Shown: positions 8,149 through 18,022 of the stretch, in pieces
Position numbering within the stretch: position 1 is the first letter of the stretch
Layout of the letters: every line of letters begins with the position of its first letter
The notes under the pieces: generated by a model
What the model was told of the DNA's origin: nothing
The model's input: the letters and a program-made list of their open reading frames with translations, nothing else
Database searches by the model: none
Made by a program: the position numbers and the translations under genes
DNA from: Brevibacillus panacihumi
GTDB lineage: Bacteria > Bacillota > Bacilli > Brevibacillales > Brevibacillaceae
Direction: 5' to 3'
DNA: 64,000 nt
NCBI RefSeq assembly: GCF_003710985.1
Contig: NZ_RHHT01000064.1
Span: forward strand, 1-64,000

Positions 8149-8903
8149 GGCCTTACTACAACTCCTTTGGATTGCAGATACTCTTTTACGGCTTGTATCG
8201 AGGTTTCGTCATAGTGAAAGATAGAAGCTGCCAACGCTGCGTCCGCTTTCCCTTCCGTCAGTACATCGTAAAAATGCTCGCGTGACCCTGCTCCGCCCGA
8301 AGCGATGACAGGGATGCCGACTGCTTCCGATACACGGCGGGTCAGCTCGATGCCAAAGCCCTTTTTCTCCCCATCGTCATCCATGCTGGTCAACAACAGT
8401 TCTCCTGCTCCCAGCTCCTCCACTTCCCGGGCCCATTCGACGACATCTCGGCCGGTCGCATTTCTGCCTCCATGCGTATACACTTCCCAACGCCCGTCGC
8501 CGACCTTTCTCGCATCGATGGCCACTACGATGCACTGGGAGCCAAAAACAGTCGCCCCCTCGCGAACCAGCTCCGGCCGCAATACGGCTGCCGTATTGAG
8601 CGAGATCTTGTCTGCTCCGGCACGCAGGATTCGTTTCATATCCTCGACGCTGTTGATCCCGCCGCCAACGGTGAACGGAATCGTGATATTGGCTGCCGTG
8701 CGCTCGATGACATCCACCATTGTTTTACGTCCTTCATGAGAAGCGGAGATGTCCAAAAAGACGAGCTCGTCTGCGCCTTCCTCGCTGTATTTCTTCGCCA
8801 GCTCCACCGGGTCGCCGGCATCGCGCAGCCCGACGAATTGCACACCTTTTACGACACGTCCGTCCTTTACGTCCAGACAGGGAATGATTCGCTTTGCCAA
8901 CAT
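8145..8903 (-). CDS. hisF: imidazole glycerol phosphate synthase subunit HisF
   Basis: 252-residue TIM-barrel cyclase subunit. It uses ammonia from the HisH glutaminase to turn PRFAR into imidazole-glycerol phosphate and AICAR. The family start [20 protein letters not shown] is intact, with catalytic Asp11 and the later Asp in VAIDA, and the second half-barrel phosphate site SGGAGS. The ATG at 8903 is preferred over the GTG at 8912, because the latter is too close to GGGGGAG and the family begins at MLAKRI. hisA and hisH lie directly upstream. Confidence 0.97.
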   Translation of the reverse strand: MLAKRIIPCLDVKDGRVVKGVQFVGLRDAGDPVELAKKYSEEGADELVFLDISASHEGRKTMVDVIERTAANITIPFTVGGGINSVEDMKRILRAGADKISLNTAAVLRPELVREGATVFGSQCIVVAIDARKVGDGRWEVYTHGGRNATGRDVVEWAREVEELGAGELLLTSMDDDGEKKGFGIELTRRVSEAVGIPVIASGGAGSREHFYDVLTEGKADAALAASIFHYDETSIQAVKEYLQSKGVVVRP

Positions 8904-8904
8904 C

Positions 8905-9642
8905 CTACTCACGCTCCCCCATCCGGCGCAGTGCCTCGTCTAAGGTGAACGCATTCGTATACAGCGCCTTGCCCACGATGGCACCGGACACCCCGTCAGC
9001 CGCATGTGCCGAAAGCGTCAGCAGGTCATCCAGCTTGCTGACTCCGCCGGACGCGATTACGGACTTGCCCGTCGCGACAGCCAGCCCCGCGATCTCTTCC
9101 ACATTGGGTCCAGTCAAGGTGCCGTCGCGTGCAATATCGGTATAGATAAACGTCTCTGCCCCATAGGAGACGAGCTTTTGAGCCAGCTCTGTCGCCTTCA
9201 CATCGGTAGTCTCCAGCCAGCCGCGAGTAGCCACGAGACCATTGCGGCAGTCAAGGCCGATCGCGATCTTGTCGCCGTGAGCCGCAAGAATTTTTTTGGT
9301 AAAAGGCTCGTCCTCGATAGCTGCAGTACCGACGATGACGCGAGCCACTCCCGCTTGCAGGTAATCAGCAATCTGCTCCTCTGTGCGAATGCCCCCGCCT
9401 ACCTGGACGGGAACGGAAATGGTACGAGCGATTTCCTTGATCAATTCGGCGTTTGCAGGCTTCCCTTCCTTCGCCCCGTCCAGATCAACCAAATGGACCC
9501 ATTCTGCTCCTTGAGCTACCCAACGCTTCGCCATTTCCACCGGAGAGTCCGCATAGACGGTCTCCTGCGCATAATCGCCCTGGAACAGCCGAACACATTT
9601 GCCGCCTCGAATATCAATAGCCGGATAGATGATAAAACTCAT
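8905..9642 (-). CDS. hisA: ProFAR isomerase HisA
   Basis: 245-residue (beta-alpha)8 barrel that isomerises ProFAR to PRFAR in histidine synthesis. Start [17 protein letters not shown] gives the catalytic Asp in AIDI; the second catalytic Asp is in YTDIARDGT, and phosphate-binding motifs are VGGGI and SGGVS. The chosen ATG overlaps the hisH stop as ATGA; an upstream in-frame start at 9660 would lie inside hisH and is unnecessary. It ends only a base before the hisF start codon. Confidence 0.97.
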   Translation of the reverse strand: MSFIIYPAIDIRGGKCVRLFQGDYAQETVYADSPVEMAKRWVAQGAEWVHLVDLDGAKEGKPANAELIKEIARTISVPVQVGGGIRTEEQIADYLQAGVARVIVGTAAIEDEPFTKKILAAHGDKIAIGLDCRNGLVATRGWLETTDVKATELAQKLVSYGAETFIYTDIARDGTLTGPNVEEIAGLAVATGKSVIASGGVSKLDDLLTLSAHAADGVSGAIVGKALYTNAFTLDEALRRMGERE

Positions 9643-10268
9643 GCCAAGCCCCCCTCGCACTGTACCGCGAAATTACGCAAGAGACGCATGCCCGTGTCCC
9701 CGCTTTTTTCTGGATGAAACTGCATGCCGTACACATTTCCCTGCCCTGCGATCGCCGTGACGTCCTGGTAGTAATCGGTCGTCGCCAGCAAGATGTCCTT
9801 CGCCTTAACCCGGACGTGGTACGAGTGCACGAAGTAGACATAATCGCCTGTCTGCACGCCGTCCAGCAGCGGCAGCTTTCTGGCGCCATTTCCTTTGATC
9901 TCCAGCTGATTCCAGCCCATATGGGGAACCTTGTATTCCCCTTGAAAACGTACGACCTCTCCTGCGAGCAAGGACAAGCCCTGGTGCTCGCCATGCTCCT
10001 CGCTTTTGTCAAACAAAAGCTGCATCCCCAGGCAGATCCCGAGAATCGGTCGGCCAGAAGCGGCATAGTCCCGGATTCCTTCCACCAGGCCCAGCTCCCT
10101 GATGTTGGCGATAGCATCCCCAAACGCACCGACTCCTGGCAGGATCAGCCCCGTATACTCCTTCAGCCGCTCCGGTCGGGAGACGAATTCATAGGTGTAC
10201 CCCAACCGCTCCAAAGCCTTGCTCAAACTGTACAAATTCCCCATGCCGTAGTCGATGATGCCGATCAT
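9639..10268 (-). CDS. hisH: imidazole glycerol phosphate synthase glutaminase subunit HisH
   Basis: 209-residue class I glutamine amidotransferase that supplies ammonia to HisF. The start [14 protein letters not shown], the nucleophile Cys in [13 protein letters not shown], and the His/Glu of the triad in [13 protein letters not shown] are all present. The gene sits one base after hisB and overlaps hisA by four bases, consistent with balanced synthesis of the HisH-HisF complex. Confidence 0.97.
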   Translation of the reverse strand: MIGIIDYGMGNLYSLSKALERLGYTYEFVSRPERLKEYTGLILPGVGAFGDAIANIRELGLVEGIRDYAASGRPILGICLGMQLLFDKSEEHGEHQGLSLLAGEVVRFQGEYKVPHMGWNQLEIKGNGARKLPLLDGVQTGDYVYFVHSYHVRVKAKDILLATTDYYQDVTAIAGQGNVYGMQFHPEKSGDTGMRLLRNFAVQCEGGLA

Positions 10269-10269
10269 T

Positions 10270-10869
10270 TTACAAAACCCCTTTGGTAGACGGAACGCCT
10301 TTGACGCGCGGATCGATCATTGTCGCTTCATCAAGTGCGCGGCCCAATGCCTTGAAAATCGCTTCGATCATATGATGCGTATTGTGACCATAGTGGAGAA
10401 TCACGTGCAGGTTGATGCGCGCCTCCAAAGCAAATTTCCACAAAAACTCGTGAACCAACTCAGTAGGAAACTGTCCCACCATCGGCGTCTGGTACGTCGC
10501 CCGGTATTCAAGATGCGGGCGGTTGCTGATGTCGATCACGACCTGTGCCAAAGCGTCATCCATCGGCACGAAGGCGTTGCCGTAGCGCTTGATCCCCTTC
10601 TTATCGCCCAATGCCTCCCGTACAGCATTGCCCAGGCAGATCCCAATGTCCTCGACTGTATGGTGATAGTCGATCTCGATATCTCCCTTGGCCTGCACCT
10701 GTAGATCGAAAAAGCCATGGCGGGTAAACGCGTCCAGCATGTGATCAAAAAAAGGCACGCCTGAATCCAGCTTGCTCTCGCCCGTGCCGTCTATCCCGAA
10801 GGTGAGGGCGATTTGTGTTTCTTTTGTATTGCGCTCAATCTGCGCTGTACGCTTTTGCTGCTCGCTCAT
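10270..10869 (-). CDS. hisB: imidazoleglycerol-phosphate dehydratase
   Basis: 199-residue single-function HisB that dehydrates IGP to imidazole-acetol phosphate using a di-manganese centre. Metal-binding histidine motifs FFDHMLDAFTRHG, DYHHTVEDIGICLG and the C-terminal HYGHNTHHMIEAIFK are clear. Unlike the enterobacterial enzyme it has no histidinol-phosphatase domain, so that activity must be encoded elsewhere. The start overlaps the hisD stop (ATGA). Confidence 0.97.
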   Translation of the reverse strand: MSEQQKRTAQIERNTKETQIALTFGIDGTGESKLDSGVPFFDHMLDAFTRHGFFDLQVQAKGDIEIDYHHTVEDIGICLGNAVREALGDKKGIKRYGNAFVPMDDALAQVVIDISNRPHLEYRATYQTPMVGQFPTELVHEFLWKFALEARINLHVILHYGHNTHHMIEAIFKALGRALDEATMIDPRVKGVPSTKGVL

Positions 10870-12176
10870 CCGTTGTCACGCTCCTGCTCTTCACTTGTAA
10901 AGTCACGAAGCCTCTCTGATATGGCACGGCCGTGTGCAGCCAGCCCCTCTTGTTCGGCAAGGGTCACGATTTTATGTCCATTCTCCTCCAAATCACGTCT
11001 GCTGTAGGAGACCACACTCGATTTTTTGATGAAGTCATCCACCGATAAAGGCGAGGAAAAACGCGCGGTGCCGTTCGTCGGGATCACGTGATTGGAGCCT
11101 GCAAAATAATCGCCGACAGGTTCAGAGCTGTATGGCCCGAGGAAAATAGCCCCGGCATTCTCTACCTTGCCCAGATGCGCAAACGGATCTGCCGTCATGA
11201 TCTCCAGATGCTCCGGTGCGATCTCATTGATCACGGCAAAGCCTGCGTCCAGATCGTTTACCAGAATAATCGCGCCATGGTTGCGAATCGAAGCCTCCGC
11301 GATCGACTTGCGCGGCAAATCAGCCAACTGGCGTTCGACCTCCTGCGCTACAGCCTGTGCCAAAGCTGTCGATGGAGTCACCAGCACCGCTGCAGACATC
11401 GGATCATGCTCGGCCTGAGACAGCAGGTCCGCTGCCACATAACGCGGATTGGCGGTATCGTCAGCCAGTACGGCGATTTCGCTCGGACCCGCTACCATAT
11501 CGATGCTGACCAGACCAAACACTTCTCTTTTCGCCAGCGCAACGTACATATTGCCCGGTCCGACGATTTTATCCACCGCTTTGATCTGCTCCGTACCGTA
11601 GGTGAGGGCCGCTATCGCCTGCGCTCCTCCTACCTTGTAGATCTCGGTCACACCCGCGATTTTGGCAGCGAAGAGAATCGCCGGATTTACTTTTCCATCC
11701 GCTCCAGGCGGCGTCGTGATCACCACTTCCGATACTCCGGCAATCTTCGCAGGGACGGCATTCATCAAGACACTGGACGGGTATGCGGCTGTTCCCCCGG
11801 GTACGTACAATCCCACTCGTTTTAATGGACGGATGATCTGGCCGAGGATCGTTCCGCTCTCTTTGGTGGAAAACCAGGATTGGCGAACCTGCCGTTCATG
11901 GAAGTCGCGAATGTTGGTGGCTGCTTCTTTCAATGCCTCTTGCACATCCTTGGAAACAAGCGACTCCGCCTCTGCGAACTCCGCTTCACTCACGCGAAAA
12001 TCGGCTAATGCCACTCGGTCGAACTTCTCTGTATAGGAACGGAGCGCCTGATCCCCCCGTTCTTTGACTTCGGCGAGGATCGCTTTGACCGTTTCTTGCT
12101 GCTCTTTCGTCCCCGAATCGACAGAGCGTTTGGCTTGGTATTGCTCGGCTGGGATGATTCTCAGCATGTTGCTCAC
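10866..12176 (-). CDS. hisD: histidinol dehydrogenase
   Basis: 436-residue zinc enzyme that oxidises histidinol to histidine in two NAD-dependent steps. Characteristic motifs are GLYVPGGTAAYPSSVLMNAVPA, the NAD/zinc region SIDMVAGPSEIAVLADD, AEHDPMSAAVLVT and the catalytic ENAGAIFLGPYSSEPVGDY (each seen in part here). A GTG start at 12176 gives the listed length; ATG at 12167, preceded by AAGGGTGAG, is equally likely. The gene lies six bases after hisG. Confidence 0.96.
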   Translation of the reverse strand: MSNMLRIIPAEQYQAKRSVDSGTKEQQETVKAILAEVKERGDQALRSYTEKFDRVALADFRVSEAEFAEAESLVSKDVQEALKEAATNIRDFHERQVRQSWFSTKESGTILGQIIRPLKRVGLYVPGGTAAYPSSVLMNAVPAKIAGVSEVVITTPPGADGKVNPAILFAAKIAGVTEIYKVGGAQAIAALTYGTEQIKAVDKIVGPGNMYVALAKREVFGLVSIDMVAGPSEIAVLADDTANPRYVAADLLSQAEHDPMSAAVLVTPSTALAQAVAQEVERQLADLPRKSIAEASIRNHGAIILVNDLDAGFAVINEIAPEHLEIMTADPFAHLGKVENAGAIFLGPYSSEPVGDYFAGSNHVIPTNGTARFSSPLSVDDFIKKSSVVSYSRRDLEENGHKIVTLAEQEGLAAHGRAISERLRDFTSEEQERDNG

Positions 12177-12182
12177 CCTTTT

Positions 12183-12833
12183 CTATCTGATTGAACGAGG
12201 GATAACCTCCATAAACTTCTGTGCAATATCGTCTACCGCCCCACTTTTCATCCGGTAGCTTGCGCGGTTGGCGATCAGCCTTGTCGTGATTTCACAGATA
12301 TGCTCCAGCTCGATCAGCCCATTTTCCTTCAAGGTACGGCCCGTGGAGACGATGTCGACGATGCGATCCGCCAGCCCGATCATCGGGGCCAGCTCGACCG
12401 ATCCATTCAGCTTGATGACCTCCACCTGCTGCCCCTGCTCGCGAAAATAGCGAGAAGCGATTTTCGGATACTTCGTGGCGACACGCGGCGCCTCTGTCGG
12501 CTTCCAATCCGGCATGCCGGCCACCATCATTCGGCAGTAGCCAATTTGCAGATCCAGCAGCTCGTATACGTCGCGCTCTTCTTCCAGCAGTACATCCTTG
12601 CCTACCACCCCGACATCCGCTACGCCGTACTCCACATAGGTCGGCACATCTGTCGGCTTTGCCAGGATAAATTCCAACTGCGCGTTTTCCACCGGAATGA
12701 CCAGCTTGCGTGAGTCTTGCAATTCTGCCGTAACCTGCAAGCCTGCCTGCTGCAAAAAGTGGACGGCTTCCTCAAAGATGCGCCCTTTCGGCATCGCAAT
12801 GGTCAGTTTTTGTGAACGGTCCAATGAGCTCAT
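12183..12833 (-). CDS. hisG: ATP phosphoribosyltransferase catalytic subunit, short form
   Basis: 216 residues: the short HisG class that lacks the C-terminal regulatory domain and depends on HisZ, which is encoded immediately upstream. It joins ATP and PRPP in the committed step of histidine synthesis. Motifs include [25 protein letters not shown] and the PRPP-binding [14 protein letters not shown]. The three-base gap from hisZ suggests coupled translation and stoichiometric complex assembly. Confidence 0.96.
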   Translation of the reverse strand: MSSLDRSQKLTIAMPKGRIFEEAVHFLQQAGLQVTAELQDSRKLVIPVENAQLEFILAKPTDVPTYVEYGVADVGVVGKDVLLEEERDVYELLDLQIGYCRMMVAGMPDWKPTEAPRVATKYPKIASRYFREQGQQVEVIKLNGSVELAPMIGLADRIVDIVSTGRTLKENGLIELEHICEITTRLIANRASYRMKSGAVDDIAQKFMEVIPRSIR

Positions 12834-12836
12834 CTC

Positions 12837-14012
12837 CTACTCCTCCTTTTGCGTCATGCAGATTATTTTGGCGTACACAGCCTTGTCGCTGTCCGTTACA
12901 TCGGATTCTTGTTCGATCAGCCTCGTCACGACCACCAGACCATCCTCGCGCAGCAATTGCGCCTCCGCCAACGCTTCACGTCGTCGCTGCGCGGTATAGC
13001 ACAGCAGGACTCGAGCAGGCGGGGGGCCATCCATCTCTGGCGTGACCAGCAAGAGGCGATCCATTTTGATCGCAAAGCCTGTAGCTGGCGCCGGGCGTCC
13101 AAACTGGGCTGCCAGATGATCGTAGCGTCCTCCGCCAAGCAGCGGCGAGCCCAGATCTGCCGCGTATCCTTCAAAGACAACACCTGTGTAGTAATTCAAA
13201 TTGCTGATCAGGTTGAAGTCGAGCAAAAGATCGTCCGTCACCCCATACGCTTCCAGCGCATCCCAGAGAGAAGCGACTGTATCGACCGCTCTGCGCGCCT
13301 TTCCATTCACCGTCAATTCTCTGGCCTCGTCGATCTTTCCCTTGCCGCCGCGCAGACGGAGCAGGGACTCCAATCGATGCTTCGACTCCCCCGGCAGTTC
13401 CAGGGATGACAGCAGCTGGCGGTATCCGACGAAATCCCGCTCATACAGGAAGGTGCGGAATTGGCTTTTCACCTCTTCATCGGCAATCTCTTCCTCCAGC
13501 AGACCCTCGACGAAATCGACATGACCGATAGCGATTCGGAACGTCGCTACACCTGCCGCCCGCAGGCAGAAGACTGCCAGGGCAATCGCTTCGGCATCCG
13601 CATCCTCCGACGCATCGCCAATGAGCTCAATCCCCGTCTGAAAAAACTCCGCATTGCGTCCCGCTTCCTTTTCCTGGGCTCGAAACACATTCGCTTGGTA
13701 AAACAGACGGATTGGCAACGGCACATCTTTATATAAGGAAGAAACCACCCGTGCGATCGGCGTCGTCATATCTGGCCGCAAAACGACGGTATGTCCTTGT
13801 TTGTCCAACAGGCGAAACATTCGATCGGTTACAATTGCGCTGGCAACCCCGACTGTATCGTAATACTCCAGGGAGGGCGTGGAAATTTCCTCGTATCCCC
13901 AGGGTTCAATGCACTTCCGCAGCGCTCTTTCCAAATGCCGTTGTTTGACCAGCGAATCTGGCAATATATCCCGCATTCCCAACGGCTTTTCAAATCCCAA
14001 CGGCTTTGTCAT
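12837..14012 (-). CDS. hisZ: ATP phosphoribosyltransferase regulatory subunit (HisRS-like)
   Basis: 391-residue paralogue of histidyl-tRNA synthetase that lacks tRNA charging and instead activates, and confers histidine feedback on, the short HisG. HisRS-like segments include KPLGMRDILPD, LRPDMTTPIARVV and the class II motif 3-like GGGRYDHLAAQFG. It is the first gene of the his operon, downstream of a sigma-A promoter. The anticodon-binding domain expected of a true HisRS is replaced by a short C-terminal tail (PPPARVLLCYT onward). Confidence 0.94.
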   Translation of the reverse strand: MTKPLGFEKPLGMRDILPDSLVKQRHLERALRKCIEPWGYEEISTPSLEYYDTVGVASAIVTDRMFRLLDKQGHTVVLRPDMTTPIARVVSSLYKDVPLPIRLFYQANVFRAQEKEAGRNAEFFQTGIELIGDASEDADAEAIALAVFCLRAAGVATFRIAIGHVDFVEGLLEEEIADEEVKSQFRTFLYERDFVGYRQLLSSLELPGESKHRLESLLRLRGGKGKIDEARELTVNGKARRAVDTVASLWDALEAYGVTDDLLLDFNLISNLNYYTGVVFEGYAADLGSPLLGGGRYDHLAAQFGRPAPATGFAIKMDRLLLVTPEMDGPPPARVLLCYTAQRRREALAEAQLLREDGLVVVTRLIEQESDVTDSDKAVYAKIICMTQKEE

Positions 14013-14080
14013 CGTGATACCCTCCTGCGCCTCGTTGCTTCACTCTGCTAATATGGTAGCAAACTAAAGTGTTATGTAGA

Positions 14081-14109
14081 AGAGTATCACGGAATGTATG
14101 GATGGTCAA
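14081..14109 (-). promoter_or_regulatory. sigma-A promoter of the histidine operon
   Basis: On the minus strand TTGACC (14109-14104) and TACTCT (14086-14081) are separated by exactly 17 bases, about 70 bases upstream of hisZ. No T-box or long attenuator leader is visible in the short leader that follows. Confidence 0.7.
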
Positions 14110-14135
14110 CAGCGATACGAATAGTCAGAAAAGAA

Positions 14136-14168
14136 CAAAAAAGGGGAGACACTAATGCGTGTCCCCCC
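14136..14168 (-). terminator. terminator after yvoF
   Basis: On the minus strand GGGGACAC and GTGTCTCCCC form a stem with one bulge around GCATTA, followed by TTTTTTG. It lies directly after the acyltransferase stop codon and before the his promoter. Confidence 0.8.
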
Positions 14169-14178
14169 GCTTTCACAA

Positions 14179-14682
14179 TCATTCCGTTTCCTTGCTTGCT
14201 GTACCTTCCCGGATAACCTGCATCGGATTGCCCCCGACAAAAGCGCCTGGCGCAACATCCTTGTGCACGACGGTTCCTGCAGCTACAATGGCCCCGTCCC
14301 CGATCGTCACACCGGGAAGAATCGTCGTATTGGCCCCGATCAGTACGTTATCGCCAATCCTCACCTCTCCGAGACGGTATTCATCCACAAGGTATTCATG
14401 CGCCAGGATCGTCGTATTGTATCCGATGACGCTATTTCGTCCAATCTTGATCAATTCCGGAAACATGGTGTCCATCATGACCATCAACGCAATGGCGGTA
14501 TGCTCCCCGACCTCCATCCGCAAAAAGGTGCGATACAGCCAGTTCTTCCAGGACAAGAAGGGAGTGTATCTGGCCAGTTGAATCACAGCAAAGCTTTTCA
14601 TCACCTTCCAGAAGCTCACGGTCTTGTACATCTGCCACAACGGATTGGCACCGTGAACGGGATAACGCGTGGTGTTTCTCAT
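14179..14682 (-). CDS. yvoF: left-handed beta-helix acyltransferase (YvoF-like)
   Basis: 167 residues. The C-terminal half has hexapeptide repeats ([46 protein letters not shown]) that fold into the left-handed beta helix of O- or N-acetyltransferases; the N-terminus is a short basic/hydrophobic segment. Position between hprK and hisZ is the same as for Bacillus subtilis yvoF, which supports orthology. In that species lgt and ppaX separate hprK from yvoF; both are missing here. The substrate is unknown; a cell-envelope sugar is a reasonable guess. GAAGGGGAC lies upstream of the ATG. Confidence 0.8.
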   Translation of the reverse strand: MRNTTRYPVHGANPLWQMYKTVSFWKVMKSFAVIQLARYTPFLSWKNWLYRTFLRMEVGEHTAIALMVMMDTMFPELIKIGRNSVIGYNTTILAHEYLVDEYRLGEVRIGDNVLIGANTTILPGVTIGDGAIVAAGTVVHKDVAPGAFVGGNPMQVIREGTASKETE

Positions 14683-14706
14683 ATCGGCTTGTCCCCTTCT
14701 TCTTCA

Positions 14707-15642
14707 TTAGAGATCGGCTTCGGCATCCTCCAGAATCGCGTCGGATTGTTTGCGCGAGAAGTGAACCGCTGCATTGTAGCCCATCCGCTTCAAACGGAAG
14801 TTCATCGCCGCTACCTCAATGATGACGGCGAGGTTTCGACCAGGTCGTACCGGAACGGTGATGATCGGAATCTCCATATCCATGATCTTGACTGTCTCTT
14901 CATCCAAGCCAAGCCGCTCGTACATCTTGTGCGGCTCCCACAGCTCCAGCTGCACGACCATCTCAATATTTTTCACATTTCGCACTGCCCCGGCTCCAAA
15001 CATCGTCATGACATTGATGATGCCTACGCCGCGGATTTCCAGCAAATGCTGAATCAACTCCGGCGCGCTGCCGCTCAACTGTCCGCCTTGGGTCTGCCGA
15101 ATCTCTACCGCATCGTCTGCCACCAGGCGATGGCCGCGTTTGACCAATTCCAGGGCCGCTTCACTTTTTCCGATCCCGCTTGCGCCCATGATCAGGACAC
15201 CGACCCCGTAGATATCCGTCAACACCCCGTGGATCGTGGTCGTGGGAGCCAAGCGGTTCTCCAAGTAGTTGGTCACTTTCCCTACCAGCGTTGTTGTCGC
15301 CAGCGGGGATTGCAGCACCGGAACATTGTACGTGTTCGATACCTCGATCATCTCATCCGGCACAGGCAAATTGCGGGTTACGCAAAAACAAGGCGTCTGC
15401 CCCTGCATGAGAAAATTCATTCGTTCCAGCCGCTCTTCCCGCGACAAGGTTTTGTAAAAGGTAACCTCTGTCAATCCAAAGAGTTGTATCCGCTCTTCTG
15501 CATAATAGGAATAGTAACCGGCTAATTGCAGCCCAGGACGACTGAGATCCGTCACGGTTATTTCTCTTCCTAGTCCTTCTTCGCCGCTTAAAATATTCAT
15601 GTTGAAATGATGGGCAAGATGACCCACATTTGTCTTGCGCAT
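14707..15642 (-). CDS. hprK: HPr kinase/phosphorylase
   Basis: 311-residue bifunctional enzyme that phosphorylates and dephosphorylates Ser46 of HPr and Crh, the trigger for CcpA-dependent carbon catabolite repression. The Walker A loop GASGIGKS is at about 153-160, followed by DDAVEI, and the HprK signature [11 protein letters not shown] at 201-211; the catalytic-loop His is in TTIHGVL. The start at 15642 (AGGGGGAAGCCTC before the ATG) gives the normal family length; the open frame to 15759 is upstream leader. Confidence 0.96.
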   Translation of the reverse strand: MRKTNVGHLAHHFNMNILSGEEGLGREITVTDLSRPGLQLAGYYSYYAEERIQLFGLTEVTFYKTLSREERLERMNFLMQGQTPCFCVTRNLPVPDEMIEVSNTYNVPVLQSPLATTTLVGKVTNYLENRLAPTTTIHGVLTDIYGVGVLIMGASGIGKSEAALELVKRGHRLVADDAVEIRQTQGGQLSGSAPELIQHLLEIRGVGIINVMTMFGAGAVRNVKNIEMVVQLELWEPHKMYERLGLDEETVKIMDMEIPIITVPVRPGRNLAVIIEVAAMNFRLKRMGYNAAVHFSRKQSDAILEDAEADL

Positions 15643-15688
15643 GAGGCTTCCCCCTAACACAAGGATTTTCATCCCCGTTCTTCCCTCT

Positions 15689-15718
15689 ATTGTATCGAAA
15701 GGTGTGTAGCGGCGACAA
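15689..15718 (-). promoter_or_regulatory. promoter of hprK-yvoF
   Basis: On the minus strand TTGTCG (15718-15713) and TACAAT (15694-15689) are 18 bases apart, about 45 bases upstream of the hprK start codon. Confidence 0.55.
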
Positions 15719-15878
15719 CCGTTCTCCCTGCTTCTTCTTGCAACACTTTGTTGTATCATTTACATTTTTCTTCTTATTTCATAAGATAGAAATGTTGTTA
15801 CCTATTGTTTCATAGATTTGCCACATGTATTTACCATAGATCAGTCTTTTGAATCTCGGACTGAAAGGAGGCATCATC

Positions 15879-17234
15879 TTGGATCTTATACTGCGATTCG
15901 TTCTTGTGGACGTACCGGAAGCCTTCTTATTGTTGACCATTGGTCTGGCGATGTTTAACCGTTCGATATTCGAGCATAAGAAGAAAGCTTTGCTGTTCGC
16001 TGTTCTCTTGTCCGTATGTGGCGAGCTTTTAGCCTTGTATGAAGTATCTTATCAACCCAAAGTATTAACCATGTTCCTTTGCATGACCTTGATTTTCTAC
16101 TTTTTGTATCAGCCCGGTCTTCTCAGGGCGGTCTTTATGTCTACCGCGAGCTTGGGCTCCATGATTCTGGCAGAATTTATCCTGCTGATCATTTACAACA
16201 GTCAACAGATTTACTGGCTGGATATCCTCTCGACAAACATGCTGATGGTGGTGGTACGGCTTCTCTATCTGGGGCTTTTGCTGATCTGTGCGGTGATCCT
16301 GCGGCAGATGAAATTTGATATACGCCGCCTGTTTCCGAGGAATCGATATAATCGTTATCTTTTTCTGCTGATTTTGGTAGGAAGCATCGAATTTTTGCTG
16401 ATTCTCTTTATGAATACGTCCTTCTTTCTCAGAGAGAACAATTCGACTCTGGCACAGCTTTACACCCCGCAATTTCAGATGCTCTTTCAAATATTGATCC
16501 TGGTCTTATTTATTCTGATCGTCTTCTTGTTCCGAGTATACCTGACCTTGACCATTCATCGCGTCGAAGAAGAGACGGGGACCCCTTATCTGAAAAGCAT
16601 TCACGATATGCTGACTGCCATACGTTCGATCAAGCATGACTCCCTAAACCATTACACTGCTATTAACGGCTTTTTGAAAAAGGGTTTGTATGATCTTGCG
16701 AAAGAGTACGTAGAGCAGCTATTGCAAGAAATCCTGATCACAGAGAAGACGGTAGATTCCAGCTCCCATGTGCTGGGAGGAATCAAGAATCCCGCAGTCT
16801 CCTCCTTGCTTCAGTCCAAAATGGCCTTATGTCTGGCAGAGCGTATTCCTTTGACCATGAATGTAACCACTGGAAATCAATTTGCTCATATCAAAACCTA
16901 TGATTTAATCAAAATATTGGGAAATCTATTGGATAATGCCATTCGTGCCACTTCTTACGAGCTTGAGGAAAATCGGTATATCCGGCTGGATTGGGGTCAA
17001 TCCGAGCGTGAACTCTTTCTTATCATTGAAAATAGCGGCCCCTGCATCCCCGAGGATAAGCTGAACGAAGTCTTTTCCATCGGATATACAACGAAGACAA
17101 ACGGGCAAGGAGGTCTGGGTCTTTCGATCGTCAAATCTGTAACCGAGCGTTACGGAGGCAAAGTCACTGTCTGTTCTGAAAATGGCATAACCCGTTTCCA
17201 TGTTTCCTTTGCAAATCGATCGGATCGCGATTAG
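15879..17234 (+). CDS. AgrC-like sensor histidine kinase (GHKL family)
   Basis: 451-residue membrane sensor. The N-terminal ~225 residues form six or seven hydrophobic segments, the layout of peptide-sensing HPK10 kinases. A cytoplasmic GHKL core follows: phospho-acceptor His253 in IKHDSLNHYTAINGF, N-box ILGNLLDNA (347-355), and G-box TNGQGGLGLSIV. The TTG start at 15879 follows AAAGGAGG by seven bases; an upstream in-frame TTG (15849) has no site. It lies just before agrB and agrD, so it is the presumed receptor for their peptide. No AgrA-type response regulator is adjacent, so its partner must be elsewhere. Confidence 0.85.
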   Translation: MDLILRFVLVDVPEAFLLLTIGLAMFNRSIFEHKKKALLFAVLLSVCGELLALYEVSYQPKVLTMFLCMTLIFYFLYQPGLLRAVFMSTASLGSMILAEFILLIIYNSQQIYWLDILSTNMLMVVVRLLYLGLLLICAVILRQMKFDIRRLFPRNRYNRYLFLLILVGSIEFLLILFMNTSFFLRENNSTLAQLYTPQFQMLFQILILVLFILIVFLFRVYLTLTIHRVEEETGTPYLKSIHDMLTAIRSIKHDSLNHYTAINGFLKKGLYDLAKEYVEQLLQEILITEKTVDSSSHVLGGIKNPAVSSLLQSKMALCLAERIPLTMNVTTGNQFAHIKTYDLIKILGNLLDNAIRATSYELEENRYIRLDWGQSERELFLIIENSGPCIPEDKLNEVFSIGYTTKTNGQGGLGLSIVKSVTERYGGKVTVCSENGITRFHVSFANRSDRD

Positions 17235-17247
17235 GAGGGATCATGAT

Positions 17248-17865
17248 ATGACATGGTCAGAGAAGATATCTTTACAACTCGCCAAAAAGATCAAGACGGA
17301 GGATTCTCCTTACTCGATTGGCCAGCTCGCTCACGGCATCGAGATCGTCCTGCTAAATATCATCAACGGCCTTGCCTTGCTCATCGTATCGGCATTGTTT
17401 GGAATCATCGCAGAAGTATTTCTCGTCACTTTCCTGTTTTTTGTGTATCGCATGATTACCGGGGGCGTACATCTGCGAAATCCTTGGACCTGCGCGGTCG
17501 CTACCTTCTCTCTCATGAACGCCGGCGGATATATTCTGAAGCATCTGCCGGCGGTTCCTACCCCTTACATATATCTCCTAATTTTGGGAGCAATGGGTCT
17601 TGCATTTCTGGTCAACTTCCGATATGCACCCGCAAAACATACATACGTTCCTGATCATCCTGAAATCCAGAAAAGAAATAGGAAGATTGTACTTTTTTTG
17701 CTTGCAACCAGTTGTACCTTGTCCCTCCTTTTGGTAGAATATGCTTATAGTCTAATTATTGCGAACATCATCGCTGCTTTGATGCAATCTGCTCTTTTGT
17801 TGCCTGGCTCGTTCCAACTTGTTTCCCGCATGGAAAATTTCTTTGAGAGGGTGGTTGAAAAATGA
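17248..17865 (+). CDS. AgrB-family peptide-processing membrane protease
   Basis: 205-residue polytopic membrane cysteine protease that matures AgrD-type propeptides. The family hallmark RMITGGVHLRNPWTC includes His75 and Cys82, corresponding to the catalytic His and Cys of staphylococcal AgrB. Four or more hydrophobic segments follow. The ATG at 17248 sits ten bases after AGGAGG; the longer frame from 17200 overlaps agrC unnecessarily. The stop overlaps the agrD start (ATGA). Catalytic residues are intact, which matters because the neighbouring peptide lacks the usual cysteine. Confidence 0.9.
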   Translation: MTWSEKISLQLAKKIKTEDSPYSIGQLAHGIEIVLLNIINGLALLIVSALFGIIAEVFLVTFLFFVYRMITGGVHLRNPWTCAVATFSLMNAGGYILKHLPAVPTPYIYLLILGAMGLAFLVNFRYAPAKHTYVPDHPEIQKRNRKIVLFLLATSCTLSLLLVEYAYSLIIANIIAALMQSALLLPGSFQLVSRMENFFERVVEK

Positions 17866-18008
17866 AAAAGGTACAAACGTTGTCCAATCATTTCTTTGCC
17901 CGTATTTCTTCTCTAAATCTATCGGGAGTCCTGAAGGTTGGCCTGATTTACGAACCAGTTCCTCCTCAAGTCCGAGATAAGCAGCTATCTGAAGAGATGA
18001 AAAAATAG
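17862..18008 (+). CDS. AgrD-like autoinducer propeptide without cysteine
   Basis: A 48-residue peptide overlapping agrB by four bases. It has an amphipathic N-terminus (KKVQTLSNHFFARISSLNLS), a short hydrophobic centre (GVLKVGLIY) and an acidic/proline C-terminal tail EPVPPQVRDKQLSEEMKK, which resembles the charged leader cut off by AgrB. The expected thiolactone cysteine is absent; Ser16, Ser17 and Ser21 are the only hydroxyl candidates, and none stands four residues before the predicted cut near Tyr30. Assignment rests on position, size and the tail motif. The mature product is unknown: a longer lactone, a lactam through Lys25, or a linear peptide. Confidence 0.75.
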   Translation: MKKVQTLSNHFFARISSLNLSGVLKVGLIYEPVPPQVRDKQLSEEMKK

Positions 18009-18022
18009 TGAAGATAAACTTG

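Noticed and set aside
14013-14080. T-box or histidine attenuator before hisZ
   Set aside because: The leader is only about 70 bases and lacks T-box motifs and a His-rich leader peptide.
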